Program-made: the position numbers and the translations under genes
Notes under the pieces: model-generated
The model's input: the letters and a program-made list of their open reading frames with translations, nothing else
Databases searched by the model: none
Told to the model about the DNA's origin: nothing
Shown: piece by piece, positions 8,427 through 17,634 of the stretch
How positions within the stretch are numbered: position 1 is the first letter of the stretch
Layout of the letters: each line of letters begins with the position of its first letter
Origin: Clostridium beijerinckii
GTDB lineage: Bacteria; Bacillota; Clostridia; Clostridiales; Clostridiaceae
NCBI GenBank assembly: GCA_003129525.1
Contig: CP029329.1
Span: 3,470,001-3,534,000 of the forward strand
Reading direction: 5' to 3'
DNA: 64,000 nucleotides

Positions 8427-9125
8427 TTATAAATTAGATATAATGATATTTCTTATACGCTCTGTCAAATGTAGTTCTTCTTCTTTTGATAAATTTTTAG
8501 TATCTATAGCTTCTCCAAATACAAGTTTTATCTTTGTAGGCACAAATTCTCTAGTATCTTCAAAAGCTCTAGATGCTCTCTCTATACTCATTGGAATTAT
8601 TGGTGCTTTAGACTTAGTTGCAAGCTTTAAACTACCTTTTTTAAATTCTCCAACTTTACCTTCTTTATTTCTAGTTCCCTCTGGAAATATAGCCATTGAA
8701 CCTCCTTCTTTTATATTTTGTATTGCATCATTAATAGCTGTAATAGCTGTTCGTGGATTTTCTCTATCTAAAGCCACGCAATTACTCCTTGTTAGCCAAT
8801 AGCCTATTACCGGAGTTTTAAGGATTTCTTTTTTAGCTATAAATCCTATACTTCTATTTACAGTACAAAGCAATATAGGTATATCTAATATACTTGAATG
8901 ATTGCCTATAAATACACACGGTTCTTTGGGTATATTCTCTAAACCTCGTACATCTAAGTCTATTCCAACAATTTTCATGGTAAATTTACTCCAAAGATAA
9001 GTTGTTTTTTGTGCATATTCTAATGCCAAATCCTTACCCTTAAATTTCCTAATAAATTCATATTTTAATCCTTTAATTATTACCAATAGTATGTAAAATC
9101 CATAAATTGTTTTTTTTAATAACAT
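8427..9125 (-). CDS. plsC: 1-acyl-sn-glycerol-3-phosphate acyltransferase
   Basis: A 232-residue PlsC-type acyltransferase. Block I NHSSILDIP (HX4D, about residue 72) is the catalytic pair; block III FPEGTRNKEG (about residue 145) binds glycerol phosphate. An N-terminal hydrophobic helix (residues 4-20) anchors it to the membrane. It makes phosphatidic acid from lysophosphatidic acid. The start is placed at ATG 9123-9125, with AAGGGGA about 10 nt upstream; an ORF start nine codons earlier would lie inside the ribosome site. It stands alone. Confidence 0.9.
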   Translation of the reverse strand: MLLKKTIYGFYILLVIIKGLKYEFIRKFKGKDLALEYAQKTTYLWSKFTMKIVGIDLDVRGLENIPKEPCVFIGNHSSILDIPILLCTVNRSIGFIAKKEILKTPVIGYWLTRSNCVALDRENPRTAITAINDAIQNIKEGGSMAIFPEGTRNKEGKVGEFKKGSLKLATKSKAPIIPMSIERASRAFEDTREFVPTKIKLVFGEAIDTKNLSKEEELHLTERIRNIIISNL

Positions 9126-9289
9126 TTTTTCTTTCGTCCCCTTATCATACAAGTTAATTAAATTCTAATCATAACATTTACTTTAATCTCATTTTCAATA
9201 TAAACTCATGCATTGAATAAATATAATTTTAATAATCACGAATAAAAGCTCATATAAAATTAATATTATAGAAAAAAAAATTTAACTCA

Positions 9290-9326
9290 AAATAGAAATA
9301 CAGTAAATAATATCTTATTTCTATTT
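9290..9326 (-). terminator. Likely terminator downstream of the first ABC-F gene
   Basis: Perfect 11-bp stem AAATAGAAATA (9290-9300) and TATTTCTATTT (9316-9326), with a T-rich tract (nine T on the minus strand) 14 nt later. The rest of the 9126-9552 gap holds no gene or other motif that I can recognise. Confidence 0.5.
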
Positions 9327-9552
9327 ATTATATCAACTTATTCCACATTATGTCTATTGTCATTTAAAACTTTTACTGTTTTTCCTATATTTTTTCTTTA
9401 TTGTTTAATCCCCATGTTTCATACTTTACACTCTATAACTTAAATTTCATATTTCTTACCCTACTATAAATTTATACAATATTATACTTTTTATTTAATA
9501 TATTTTAAATCTGTTAATAATCCATTATATAATTTCAAAATAGAGTCTTATA

Positions 9553-11202
9553 CTAATTTTTTAATATCCTAACATCTTTTAATAGTTGGTTATATTCATT
9601 CTCCAATTTTTCTTTTTTTGATATATCAGTTTCTATTGATAAAAGAGAAATGACTTCTGAAAGTTTATTTTCCAATAGCAACAATTTTTCTTCATTTACT
9701 TTTTCGGCTTTGTTTATTTTAGGTTTATTGTTTTCTTTAATATACTCTTTATAACTACCTTCAAACTCTTTAATACATTTATCTTTTATTTCAATTATGT
9801 AGTCACATATATTTCCTATAAATTTTCTATCATGACATACTAAAATCAATGTTTTGTCTGTATTTATTAATGCCTTTTCTAATTCTTCCATGGCTTTAAT
9901 ATCTAAATAATTTGTTGGTTCATCTAATATTAGAAGGTTATTATCACATAATAGTATTCTGCAAAGAGCCACCTTAACTTTTTCTCCTCCACTTAGAGAA
10001 CTTACAAGTTTATTAACATCCTCACCTTTAAATCCAAAGTTATCCAAGTTAATTCTTACAAAGCTTTGATCATATGAACAATTCTCTCTCACGTTCTCTA
10101 AAATACTTCTGTCTTTTTTTAATATGCTTTGGTTTTGATCAAAGTATCCTATGATAACATTATTAGCAACCTTTATATTTTCATTTTCTTTTTTTAATAT
10201 TTCTCTTAACAAAGTAGTTTTCCCACATCCGTTATCACCTATTATGCCTACCTTTTTTCCTCTCTTAACTTTAAATGTAGCATCCTCCATTAATGTCTTA
10301 TTGTGTGCAAATAAACTCAGCTTATTAACCTCTATAATGTTCTTAGATATTACTTCCATACCCTTTTGTATATTAATTTTAGTTTCACTTATAGTTTTTG
10401 GTTTTTCTTTAACTTCTAAGTGATCAATTCTACTTTTTAATGATTTTATATTTTCATCTAAGTTTTTTCTAGCCTTTTGTCCTCCCATTTTTCTGAAAAC
10501 TTTTCCTTCTGAAGTTCCAAATCTCTTTGGAATTTTTTTTATACCGTCTCTTAACTCTTTCTTCCCTAAAATTGCATTCTCTAACCTTCTTTTTTCAGTT
10601 ACATATTCATTATGTTCAGTTTCTTCTCTTTTTCTTTCTGTTCTTTTTAATTCTAAGTATTTAGAGTAATTCCCCTTATAAACATTAATTTCTCCATCTT
10701 CTATTTCAACAATAGTATTACATACTGAATCTAGTAATTGTCTATCATGAGATACAAGTAATAATGCACCTTTATAGTCTTTTAGCATATCATCAAGAAT
10801 TTTAATACTTCTACTATCTAAATTTGAAGTTGGTTCATCTGCTATTAGAAGACTTTTCTCTTCACTCAAAGCCTTTGAAATTTTTAATTTTACTTTTTCC
10901 CCTCCTGATAAAAATTCCTCGTATTTATTTGGTGCTTTAAACATTTTCTTCGTCTTACTCTCTTCACATTCACCAAAGGCTTCTTCTGTTTGACTTATAT
11001 ATGAATAACTATCAGTTAAAAAAGTTTGTCCTTCATCTTGTTCAATATCTTTCATTAATATCTTTAACATAGTTGTTTTACCTGCACCATTTTTACCAAC
11101 AATTCCAATTCTATCTTCTTCTGAAATTTCAAAATTTTTAATATCTAAAATTAATTTATCTCCATAATACTTCTTTATTTTATCTAATTTTGCTAATTGC
11201 AT
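9553..11202 (-). CDS. ABC-F ribosomal protection-type ATPase (copy 1)
   Basis: 549 residues with two ABC domains and no membrane segments. ABC1: Walker A GKNGAGKTT (about 36-44), signature LSGGEKV (about 98), Walker B LLIADEP. ABC2: Walker A GDNGCGKTT, signature LSGGEKVKVALCR, Walker B LLILDEPTNYLD. A basic, charged linker lies between them (about residues 190-270), followed by a C-terminal coiled coil. This is the build of antibiotic-resistance ABC-F proteins such as VmlR, Vga and CplR, which enter the ribosomal E site and displace peptidyl-transferase-centre drugs. Drug range cannot be read from the sequence. It is a tandem paralogue of the gene at 11490-13136; both begin MQLAKLDKIKKYYGD. 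Confidence 0.88.
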   Translation of the reverse strand: MQLAKLDKIKKYYGDKLILDIKNFEISEEDRIGIVGKNGAGKTTMLKILMKDIEQDEGQTFLTDSYSYISQTEEAFGECEESKTKKMFKAPNKYEEFLSGGEKVKLKISKALSEEKSLLIADEPTSNLDSRSIKILDDMLKDYKGALLLVSHDRQLLDSVCNTIVEIEDGEINVYKGNYSKYLELKRTERKREETEHNEYVTEKRRLENAILGKKELRDGIKKIPKRFGTSEGKVFRKMGGQKARKNLDENIKSLKSRIDHLEVKEKPKTISETKINIQKGMEVISKNIIEVNKLSLFAHNKTLMEDATFKVKRGKKVGIIGDNGCGKTTLLREILKKENENIKVANNVIIGYFDQNQSILKKDRSILENVRENCSYDQSFVRINLDNFGFKGEDVNKLVSSLSGGEKVKVALCRILLCDNNLLILDEPTNYLDIKAMEELEKALINTDKTLILVCHDRKFIGNICDYIIEIKDKCIKEFEGSYKEYIKENNKPKINKAEKVNEEKLLLLENKLSEVISLLSIETDISKKEKLENEYNQLLKDVRILKN

Positions 11203-11211
11203 AAAAAATCC

Positions 11212-11232
11212 CTCCCATTTAAAATGCAGGAG
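11212..11232 (-). promoter_or_regulatory. Hairpin masking the ribosome site of ABC-F copy 1
   Basis: On the minus strand CTCC-TG-CATTT pairs with AAATG-GGAG, where GGGAGGG is the ribosome site of the gene starting at 11202. The equivalent hairpin lies before copy 2. It suggests translational control. Confidence 0.5.
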
Positions 11233-11259
11233 AGAATGTATACATCTATTGACTACTTA

Positions 11260-11273
11260 TAGATTATAATCTA
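11260..11273. repeat. 14-bp perfect palindrome TAGATTATAATCTA, copy 1
   Basis: TAGATTATAATCTA followed by CTCCCCTTAAATTTAAG. The same palindrome and following 16 bp recur at 13441-13470 upstream of the second ABC-F gene. It contains TATAAT on the minus strand, so it may be a -10 region inside an operator. Confidence 0.6.
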
Positions 11274-11476
11274 CTCCCCTTAAATTTAAGTACAACAATA
11301 ATAATATTTGTAAAATTATATTATTTAAATTTACTAGAATAAAACTATATTATAAATATGATATTATTTGCATTATATTAACTTTTTATACTCAAATTGA
11401 ATTTTATTGTTTACACCTTTATATTTATATTTCTCACTTTTATTTCTTAGCTCCCATGTTTTTCAATGGAAGCTTG

Positions 11477-11508
11477 AAATTCTAAAATTCTAAAATTCTA
11501 AAATTCTA
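11477..11508. repeat. 8-bp tandem repeat (AAATTCTA x4) across the stop codon of ABC-F copy 2
   Basis: Four exact copies of AAATTCTA span 11477-11508. The stop codon of the upstream ABC-F gene (11490-11492) is inside the repeat, so gain or loss of a unit would change the C-terminal residues or the stop position. Confidence 0.85.
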
Positions 11509-13136
11509 ATGTTCTTTAATAACTGTTCATAATTTTCCTCTAACTCGTCTCTTTTAGATATATCTTTTTCTATAGATAAAAGTGAAATAACTTCAGAAAG
11601 CTTATTTTTAAGTACCATTAGTTTTTCTTTATTTTCTTTTTCATCCTTATTTATTTTAGGTTTATTTTTTTCCTTAAAATATTCTTCATAACTTCCATCA
11701 AATTCATTAATAGACTTATCTCTTATTTCAACTATATAGTCACAAATATTTTCTATAAACTTTCTATCATGACATACCATAATCATTGTTTTTTCTGTAT
11801 TAGCTAATGCCTTTTCTAATGCTTCCGTAGCTTTAATATCTAAATAATTTGTTGGTTCATCTAAAATCAAAAGATTGTTATCACTTAATAGTATTTTGCA
11901 AAGAGCTACTTTAACTAATTCTCCCCCACTTAATGAACTAACTAGTTTATAAACATCATCACCTTTAAAACCAAAGTTATCTAAATTGATTCTTATAAAA
12001 CCTTGATCATAGGAACTGCTTTCTCTTATATTTTCTAAGATACTTTTTTCTTTTTGTAATATACTTTGGTTTTGATCAAAATATCCAATGGTCACTCTAT
12101 TTGCAATTTTTATATTTTCATTTTCTTTTTTTAATATTTCTTTTAACAAAGTAGTTTTTCCACAGCCATTATCACCTATTATTCCAACTTTTTGTCCTCT
12201 TTTAATCTTAAAATTAGCATTATTTATTAGCAATTTATTACCTGCAAATAAACTTAAGTTTTTAACTTCTACTATATTTTTAGATATTATTTCCATACCA
12301 GGTTGTATATTTATTTTAGTCTCACTTATAGTTTTTGGCTTTTCTTTAACTTCTAAATGATCAATTCTACTTTTCAGTGCCTTTATATTTTTATCAATTT
12401 TTCCTTTTTGCTTTTGTCCACCCATTTTGTGAAGTCTTGCTTCTGAGTTTCCCATTCTTTTAGGTGTCTTTCTTATATTGTCTCTTAATTCTGCTTTTCC
12501 TATTACTGCATTTTCAAGTTTTTTCTTTTCAATTAAATATTCATTATGCTCATTTTCTTCTCTTTTTCTTTCTTCACTCTTTAATTCTAAGTATTTAGAA
12601 TAATTACCCTTGTATATTTTTATTTTTCCGTCTTCTATTTGTAGAATAGTATTGCAAAGTGAATCTAAAAATCCTCTATCATGAGATACAAGTAATAATG
12701 CACCATTATAATTTTTTAGCATGTCTTCAAGAACTTTAATACTATTAGCATCTAAATTTGAAGTTGGCTCGTCTGCTATTATAAGTTTTTTATTTTCGCT
12801 TAAAGCCTTTGATATTTTCAACCTTACTTTTTCTCCTCCAGATAAGAAGTCTTCATATTTATCAGGAGCTTTAAATAATTTCATAATTTTATTTTCTTCA
12901 CATTCACCATAATAATTTTCAGTTTGGCTTATATATGAATAACTGTCTGTTAAATATGCTTTTCCTTCATCTGGTACAATCTTTTTCATTAATATATTTA
13001 ACATAGTTGTCTTCCCAGCACCGTTTTGACCAACTATTCCGATTCTATCTCCTTCAAAGACCTCAAAGTCTTTAATATCTAAAATTAATCTATCTCCATA
13101 ATATTTTTTTATTTTATCTAATTTTGCTAATTGCAT
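11490..13136 (-). CDS. ABC-F ribosomal protection-type ATPase (copy 2)
   Basis: 548 residues, closely similar along its length to the neighbouring copy and with the same two-ABC, charged-linker, C-terminal-coiled-coil build. Motifs are GQNGAGKTT, LSGGEKVRLKISK, LIIADEPTSNLD, GDNGCGKTT, LSGGELVKVALCK and LLILDEPTNYLD. The linker differs most between the copies (for example GNSEARLHKMGGQKQKGK here), and in ABC-F proteins this region sets drug specificity. The start ATG (13134-13136) follows AGGAGGGATTTTTTTT. The C-terminus (ILEF) is encoded by an 8-bp tandem repeat. Confidence 0.88.
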   Translation of the reverse strand: MQLAKLDKIKKYYGDRLILDIKDFEVFEGDRIGIVGQNGAGKTTMLNILMKKIVPDEGKAYLTDSYSYISQTENYYGECEENKIMKLFKAPDKYEDFLSGGEKVRLKISKALSENKKLIIADEPTSNLDANSIKVLEDMLKNYNGALLLVSHDRGFLDSLCNTILQIEDGKIKIYKGNYSKYLELKSEERKREENEHNEYLIEKKKLENAVIGKAELRDNIRKTPKRMGNSEARLHKMGGQKQKGKIDKNIKALKSRIDHLEVKEKPKTISETKINIQPGMEIISKNIVEVKNLSLFAGNKLLINNANFKIKRGQKVGIIGDNGCGKTTLLKEILKKENENIKIANRVTIGYFDQNQSILQKEKSILENIRESSSYDQGFIRINLDNFGFKGDDVYKLVSSLSGGELVKVALCKILLSDNNLLILDEPTNYLDIKATEALEKALANTEKTMIMVCHDRKFIENICDYIVEIRDKSINEFDGSYEEYFKEKNKPKINKDEKENKEKLMVLKNKLSEVISLLSIEKDISKRDELEENYEQLLKNIRILEF

Positions 13137-13147
13137 AAAAAAAATCC

Positions 13148-13165
13148 CTCCTAGTTTAATAGGAG
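13148..13165 (-). promoter_or_regulatory. Hairpin masking the ribosome site of ABC-F copy 2
   Basis: CTCCTA-TTAAAC-TAGGAG on the minus strand: a perfect 6-bp stem whose 3' arm is the AGGAGG ribosome site, about 11 nt before the ATG. Confidence 0.6.
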
Positions 13166-13844
13166 AGAGTTTATATCTATTTTAGTGAATGAAACTTAAA
13201 TTTAAATGTTTATAAATAAGCATCTAAATCTTTAAACCTAACTCATATATATTCGCTAAACAAATTTATAACATACACTTATAAATTTTAATATCTCTTT
13301 AAAGAATTTTAGCGCACTATATTATTTTTGAGTAATTTGTATCCTCCAAATGTAAAACACTATTTCAAAACTTCACTATGAAATCATGAAATTTATAACC
13401 TATTTTTTTTGGATTAATACATGGTAAAATCATTACTTATTAGATTATAATCTACTCTCCTTAAATTTAAGCATAACAATAACACTTGTAAAATTAGATT
13501 TTAAATTCACTGGAATAAAATTAGTCCATAAAAATACGCCTATTTTTATAAAACAAACCTTATATACATAAATTTAATTTTGTTGTTATACTTTTAAGTT
13601 TTTATTGTAGATTACATTCTCATATCTGAAATTACCTTAGCCTTTCTTTAATATGAGTTTATTATATCATTGTTTTTATAAATATCAAATATTAAAAATA
13701 TGACGCCATACATGTTATTTTGGATTCATATATGATGAGTATTTGGTATAATTATTTTTTTATGCCCCAATATTCTAAATACTTGTCCCAATATGAAATC
13801 CAATATTACTAATTTATAGATTAATAATTTAAATCTGCAAATTA
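13166..13844. other. Gene-free stretch between ABC-F copy 2 and trpA
   Basis: No ORF with a ribosome site was found. It holds the second copy of the TAGATTATAATCTA palindrome (13441-13454) plus TTAAATTTAAG. It lies about 300 nt from its gene rather than about 60 nt as in copy 1, so about 240 nt has been gained or lost since the duplication. A weak hairpin near 13812-13850 (AATAATTT/AAATTATT) may end the trp operon. Confidence 0.4.
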
Positions 13845-14621
13845 TTAGTTAAGTCCCTCTTTTAAATCTTTTACAAAGTCAATTACTGATTCTTTCCCTT
13901 CAGTCATTCTTTTAACTATTGCACTTCCAACTATTACTCCATCACAATAATCTTTAACTTCCTTAACAACTTCCTTTGAAGAAATTCCAAAACCAATACA
14001 CATTGGAACATCTACAATCTTTCTAACTTCTTCTAAATACTCATGAGTTCCACCATCTAAAGATGTTCTTTCTCCTGTAGTTCCATTTGTAGAAACACAG
14101 TATACAAAGCCTTTTGCGTTTTTTGTTATAGCTGCGATTCTATCTCTTGATGTTCTAGCTACAAGTGGAATTAAATAAATTCCATTTTCTTCGCAAAGCT
14201 TATTAAGTTCTCCTCTTTCTTCAAGTGGAACGTCTGGAACTACAAGCCCGTCCACTCCACTTTTTGCTGCTTCTTTTAAGAATTCTTCTATTCCTTTGAA
14301 ATATACAACGTTAAAATAAACCATAAGTACAACTGGTACTTCTGAAGATTCTCTTATTAATTCTACACATCTAAACACGTCTTTAAGTTTTGTCCCATTA
14401 TTAAGAGCTTTAGTATATGCATTTTGTATTACAGGACCATCTGCAAGTGGATCACTAAACGGTACTCCAATTTCAATTACAGTTGCTCCTGAGTTTTCTA
14501 GTGCAACCACTAAATCTGCTGTTTCTTCAACAGTAAAGTCTGCTCCACATGTTACAAACGGTATAAGAGCTTTCCCTTTATTTTCTTTTACTTTGTTAAA
14601 TGATACATCTATTCTATTCAT
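13845..14621 (-). CDS. trpA: Tryptophan synthase alpha subunit
   Basis: 258 residues, a TIM barrel. The catalytic Glu is in VIEIGVPFSDPLADGPVIQ (about residue 49) and the catalytic Asp in GLVVPDVPLEE (about residue 130). The phosphate-binding GFGISS and VGSAIV motifs follow. It cleaves indole-3-glycerol phosphate to indole and glyceraldehyde 3-phosphate and channels indole to TrpB. It starts 2 nt after the trpB stop codon and is the last gene of trpEGDCFBA. Confidence 0.97.
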   Translation of the reverse strand: MNRIDVSFNKVKENKGKALIPFVTCGADFTVEETADLVVALENSGATVIEIGVPFSDPLADGPVIQNAYTKALNNGTKLKDVFRCVELIRESSEVPVVLMVYFNVVYFKGIEEFLKEAAKSGVDGLVVPDVPLEERGELNKLCEENGIYLIPLVARTSRDRIAAITKNAKGFVYCVSTNGTTGERTSLDGGTHEYLEEVRKIVDVPMCIGFGISSKEVVKEVKDYCDGVIVGSAIVKRMTEGKESVIDFVKDLKEGLN

Positions 14622-14623
14622 AA

Positions 14624-15796
14624 TTATTCACCTAGATATGCAAGCACAGCATCCATATCTTTATCTCCTCTCCCTGAAAGATTTATAATCATAATCTTAT
14701 CGCTACTTAGTGTTGGTGCTAATTTTTTAGCGAAAGCTACAGCATGTGATGATTCAAGTGCTGGTATTATTCCTTCAATTTTTGTCAAATACATAAATCC
14801 ATCTCTTACTGCTTCATCATCTGTTACGCTTACATAGGTAGCTTGGTTAGTCTCACATAAATATGCATGTTCAGGCCCAACTCCTGGATAATCAAGCCCT
14901 GCTGATATTGAATAGGCTTCAAGTATCCCACCATCATTATCTTGAAGAACATAACTTAGCATTCCATGTAAAATTCCTTTTTCCCTTTTTGCCATAGTAG
15001 CTGCATGTTCGCCAGTTTCAAGACCTTTCCCTGCACCTTCAACTCCCATTAAAGTAACTTCTTTGTCGTTAATAAATGGGTAGAAGATTCCTATTGCATT
15101 ACTTCCTCCACCAACTGGTGCTAAAATATAATCTGGTAATTTTCCTTCAAGTTCTAAAATTTGCTTTCTTGCTTCATCCCCTATAACTCTTTGGAAATTT
15201 CTGACCATAGTTGGATATGGATGTGGTCCAAGAGCTGATCCTATAATGTAAAATGTATCTTCTACATTTGCACCCCAATATCTTATTGCTTCAGTTACAG
15301 CATCATTTAATGTTCCTTGCCCATTAGTAACAGGTACTACTTCTGTACCTAAAAGCTCCATTTTCTTAACATTCATGGCCTGTCTTCTTATGTCTTCTTC
15401 GCCCATAAATACCTTGCATTCCATTCCAAATTTTGCTGCAACTGTTGCTGTAGCAACTCCATGTTGTCCTGCCCCTGTTTCTGCTATAACCTTCGTTTTG
15501 CCCATTCTTTTAGCTAAAAGCACTTGACCTAAAGCATTATTAATCTTATGAGCCCCTGTATGATTCAAATCTTCTCTTTTCAAATAAATTTTTGCTCCAC
15601 CTAGATCTTTAGTCATATTTTCAGCATAATAAAGTGGACTTGGTCTTCCTGTATAGTATTTTAAATAATACATATACTCCTCATTAAATTCCTTATCATC
15701 TATTACCCTTTCATATGCTGCTTCAAGTTCTATTAAAGCATTCATTACAGTTTCAGGAACGTATTGTCCACCAAAATCATTAAATTTACTATTCAT
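14624..15796 (-). CDS. trpB: Tryptophan synthase beta subunit
   Basis: A 390-residue PLP enzyme. The PLP lysine is in [14 protein letters not shown] (about residue 83), the catalytic Glu in ETGAGQHG, and the phosphate loop is GGGSNAIG (about residue 228). It condenses indole with serine to give tryptophan. The start is placed at ATG 15794-15796 ([15 protein letters not shown]), the usual TrpB beginning; a TTG four codons upstream sits directly on the AAGG ribosome site. The gene is preceded by a spacer that is almost entirely one palindromic element. Confidence 0.96.
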   Translation of the reverse strand: MNSKFNDFGGQYVPETVMNALIELEAAYERVIDDKEFNEEYMYYLKYYTGRPSPLYYAENMTKDLGGAKIYLKREDLNHTGAHKINNALGQVLLAKRMGKTKVIAETGAGQHGVATATVAAKFGMECKVFMGEEDIRRQAMNVKKMELLGTEVVPVTNGQGTLNDAVTEAIRYWGANVEDTFYIIGSALGPHPYPTMVRNFQRVIGDEARKQILELEGKLPDYILAPVGGGSNAIGIFYPFINDKEVTLMGVEGAGKGLETGEHAATMAKREKGILHGMLSYVLQDNDGGILEAYSISAGLDYPGVGPEHAYLCETNQATYVSVTDDEAVRDGFMYLTKIEGIIPALESSHAVAFAKKLAPTLSSDKIMIINLSGRGDKDMDAVLAYLGE

Positions 15797-15819
15797 TATT
15801 TTTTCCAACCTTTCTTATT

Positions 15820-15991
15820 CAATTGTCAATTTTCAATGATCAATTAATGATGAAAACTCCAAAGAGAAACTTTAAAGCGCCAAATCAAATATTTGTACTT
15901 TTCCTTTTCCTTCGTAATTTCTAAAAAATATTTTCCCTTCCAAACTTCGTAGAAGTTTGTTCTTTAATTGAGCATTGATCATTGATAATTG
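15820..15991. repeat. Palindromic intergenic element in the trpF-trpB spacer
   Basis: Two 28-nt arms, 15820-15847 and 15964-15991, are inverted copies with about 24 of 28 positions complementary (CAATTGTCAATTTTC... and the matching TTAATTGAGCATTG...). They enclose about 116 nt without an ORF. The right arm overlaps the last codons and the stop codon of trpF. The overall shape is that of a small non-autonomous mobile element (MITE) or a processed-mRNA hairpin. A related element sits at 18681-18752. Confidence 0.6.
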
Positions 15992-16689
15992 TTATTTCTA
16001 ACTTTATCAATTAAACTCTTCATTTTTTCAAAAGACTTTGTTCTATTTCCATTTTCATCTATGATTTCAACTCCTGATGAAACATCAACTCCACTAGGAT
16101 TTGCCTTAGTTATTCTCTCTATGACATTTTCAGCCGTTATTCCACCTGCTAAAAAGAAGTTATATCTTTCTAAAATACAATCGTCTCTATTTCCTAACTT
16201 ATACTCTTCACCAAAGTGCTCACTTATATTTTCTAGAGAAAATGCTTCACCACTACCTGGATTATCTCCATCTATAAGATATCTATCTATTAAATTATCC
16301 CCTTCATTATTTGCTATTTGCTTATTGCTTGTTATACATTTCCACTTGCTCGCCATATCCTTTATAGATAGTGCTTTCCATATTCTTGTGGATTTATTTA
16401 TATTTTTCTTTAATAAACTTATAAATTCTTCATCTTCATCCCCATGAAGCTGAATAGCATATAAAGATGTTTTCCCCAAAACATCTAAAATCTCATCCAT
16501 TGAATTATTTCTAAATACCCCAACTTTTTTTATATTATTATCTAAATTTAAACATAATTCATTTACCTGTTCCCCATTCACTTGTCTTTTACTCTTTGTA
16601 AACACAAAGCCTATGTATTCTGGCTTTAAAATATTTAAATATTCTATTTCTTTTTTATTAGTAATTCCACATATTTTAACTTGAATCAT
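15979..16689 (-). CDS. trpF: Phosphoribosylanthranilate isomerase
   Basis: 236 residues. The catalytic Cys is in VKICGIT (residue 7), and the catalytic Asp in GVDVSSGVE (about residue 202). It isomerises phosphoribosylanthranilate to the deoxyribulose form. It is longer than the usual 200-210 residues because of an insertion around residues 113-140 rich in Asn, Lys and Asp. The last residues (NNNYQ) and the stop codon come from the palindromic element that fills the following spacer. The ATG 16687-16689 has GAGGAAGTAAT upstream. Confidence 0.95.
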   Translation of the reverse strand: MIQVKICGITNKKEIEYLNILKPEYIGFVFTKSKRQVNGEQVNELCLNLDNNIKKVGVFRNNSMDEILDVLGKTSLYAIQLHGDEDEEFISLLKKNINKSTRIWKALSIKDMASKWKCITSNKQIANNEGDNLIDRYLIDGDNPGSGEAFSLENISEHFGEEYKLGNRDDCILERYNFFLAGGITAENVIERITKANPSGVDVSSGVEIIDENGNRTKSFEKMKSLIDKVRNNNYQ

Positions 16690-16803
16690 ATTACTTCCTC
16701 ACATTACGGAAATATTTATATATATCCTGTATACATACCCACATTCCAAGACACACTTATTTCTTTCACATATATACTAGAATAGAAATAAGAGGGCTTA
16801 CAT

Positions 16804-17604
16804 TTATTGGTTTTTAAATTCTCTAAATTTAGATTTAAAATCTGGATTTTCTATATTTCTCATGAATAATTCTCCAATTAAAACTGCATCTGCCCCAAAT
16901 TCATTTATCATTTCCAAATCTTCAATGCTCATGATACCACTTTCAGCTACAATTACCTTATCTTTTGGTACCCTATTAATAAGCTCTTTTGTCGTATCTA
17001 AAGTTACATTGAAGTTTTTCAAATTTCTATTATTTATTCCTATAATTTCACAATCATATTTCAATGCTAATTCAAGCTCTTCTTCATTATGAATTTCAAC
17101 TAAAGGTTCTAAATTAAATCTTTTTGCTTCCTTGTAAAATTCTCCGAGTGAATCTCCAAGAATACTTACAATAAGTAAAATTCCATCAGCGCCTAATACC
17201 TTAGCTTCATAAATTTGATAAAAATCTATTATAAAATCCTTTCTAAGAATTGGAGTATGTGAAATCCTTCTTATTTCTTTAAGATATTTATCACATCCTA
17301 GAAAGAAATCTTCTTCTGTTAAAATTGAAAATGCATCTACTCCGAGGTAAGTATAATAATTTAAGATTTCTTTTATATCAAAGTTTTCTACAATTATCCC
17401 TTTAGAAGGAGAGGCTTTCTTAAATTCCCCAATTATAGATAAGCCTTCTTTTTTTAATGCAATCTTAAAAGGATTTTTATAATCTACGTCTCTTTCAACT
17501 TTAACTTTTGCTAATGCTTGTTTTTCTAATTCTTTAATGGGAATTTCTTTTTTTCTTTTTTGTACTCTAATTTTTTTCTTTCCTATAATATCATCTAAAA
17601 TCAA
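16804..17604 (-). CDS. trpC: Indole-3-glycerol phosphate synthase
   Basis: 266 residues, IGPS family. The catalytic lysine is in ILRKDFIIDFYQIYEAK (about residue 111), GEFKKASPSKG (about residue 57) carries another catalytic lysine, and VAESGI the conserved Glu. It closes the indole ring from CdRP. The start is TTG (17602-17604) behind GAGGTGATATATTT; no in-frame ATG matches the family N-terminus. It lies 30 nt after trpD. Confidence 0.96.
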   Translation of the reverse strand: MILDDIIGKKKIRVQKRKKEIPIKELEKQALAKVKVERDVDYKNPFKIALKKEGLSIIGEFKKASPSKGIIVENFDIKEILNYYTYLGVDAFSILTEEDFFLGCDKYLKEIRRISHTPILRKDFIIDFYQIYEAKVLGADGILLIVSILGDSLGEFYKEAKRFNLEPLVEIHNEEELELALKYDCEIIGINNRNLKNFNVTLDTTKELINRVPKDKVIVAESGIMSIEDLEMINEFGADAVLIGELFMRNIENPDFKSKFREFKNQ

Positions 17605-17634
17605 AAATATATCACCTCATAGTTAATTTATTAT

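Noticed and set aside
15989..16447. 152-codon plus-strand open frame over trpF
   Set aside because: It is antisense to trpF, has no ribosome site and reads as low-complexity Ser/Leu/Phe.
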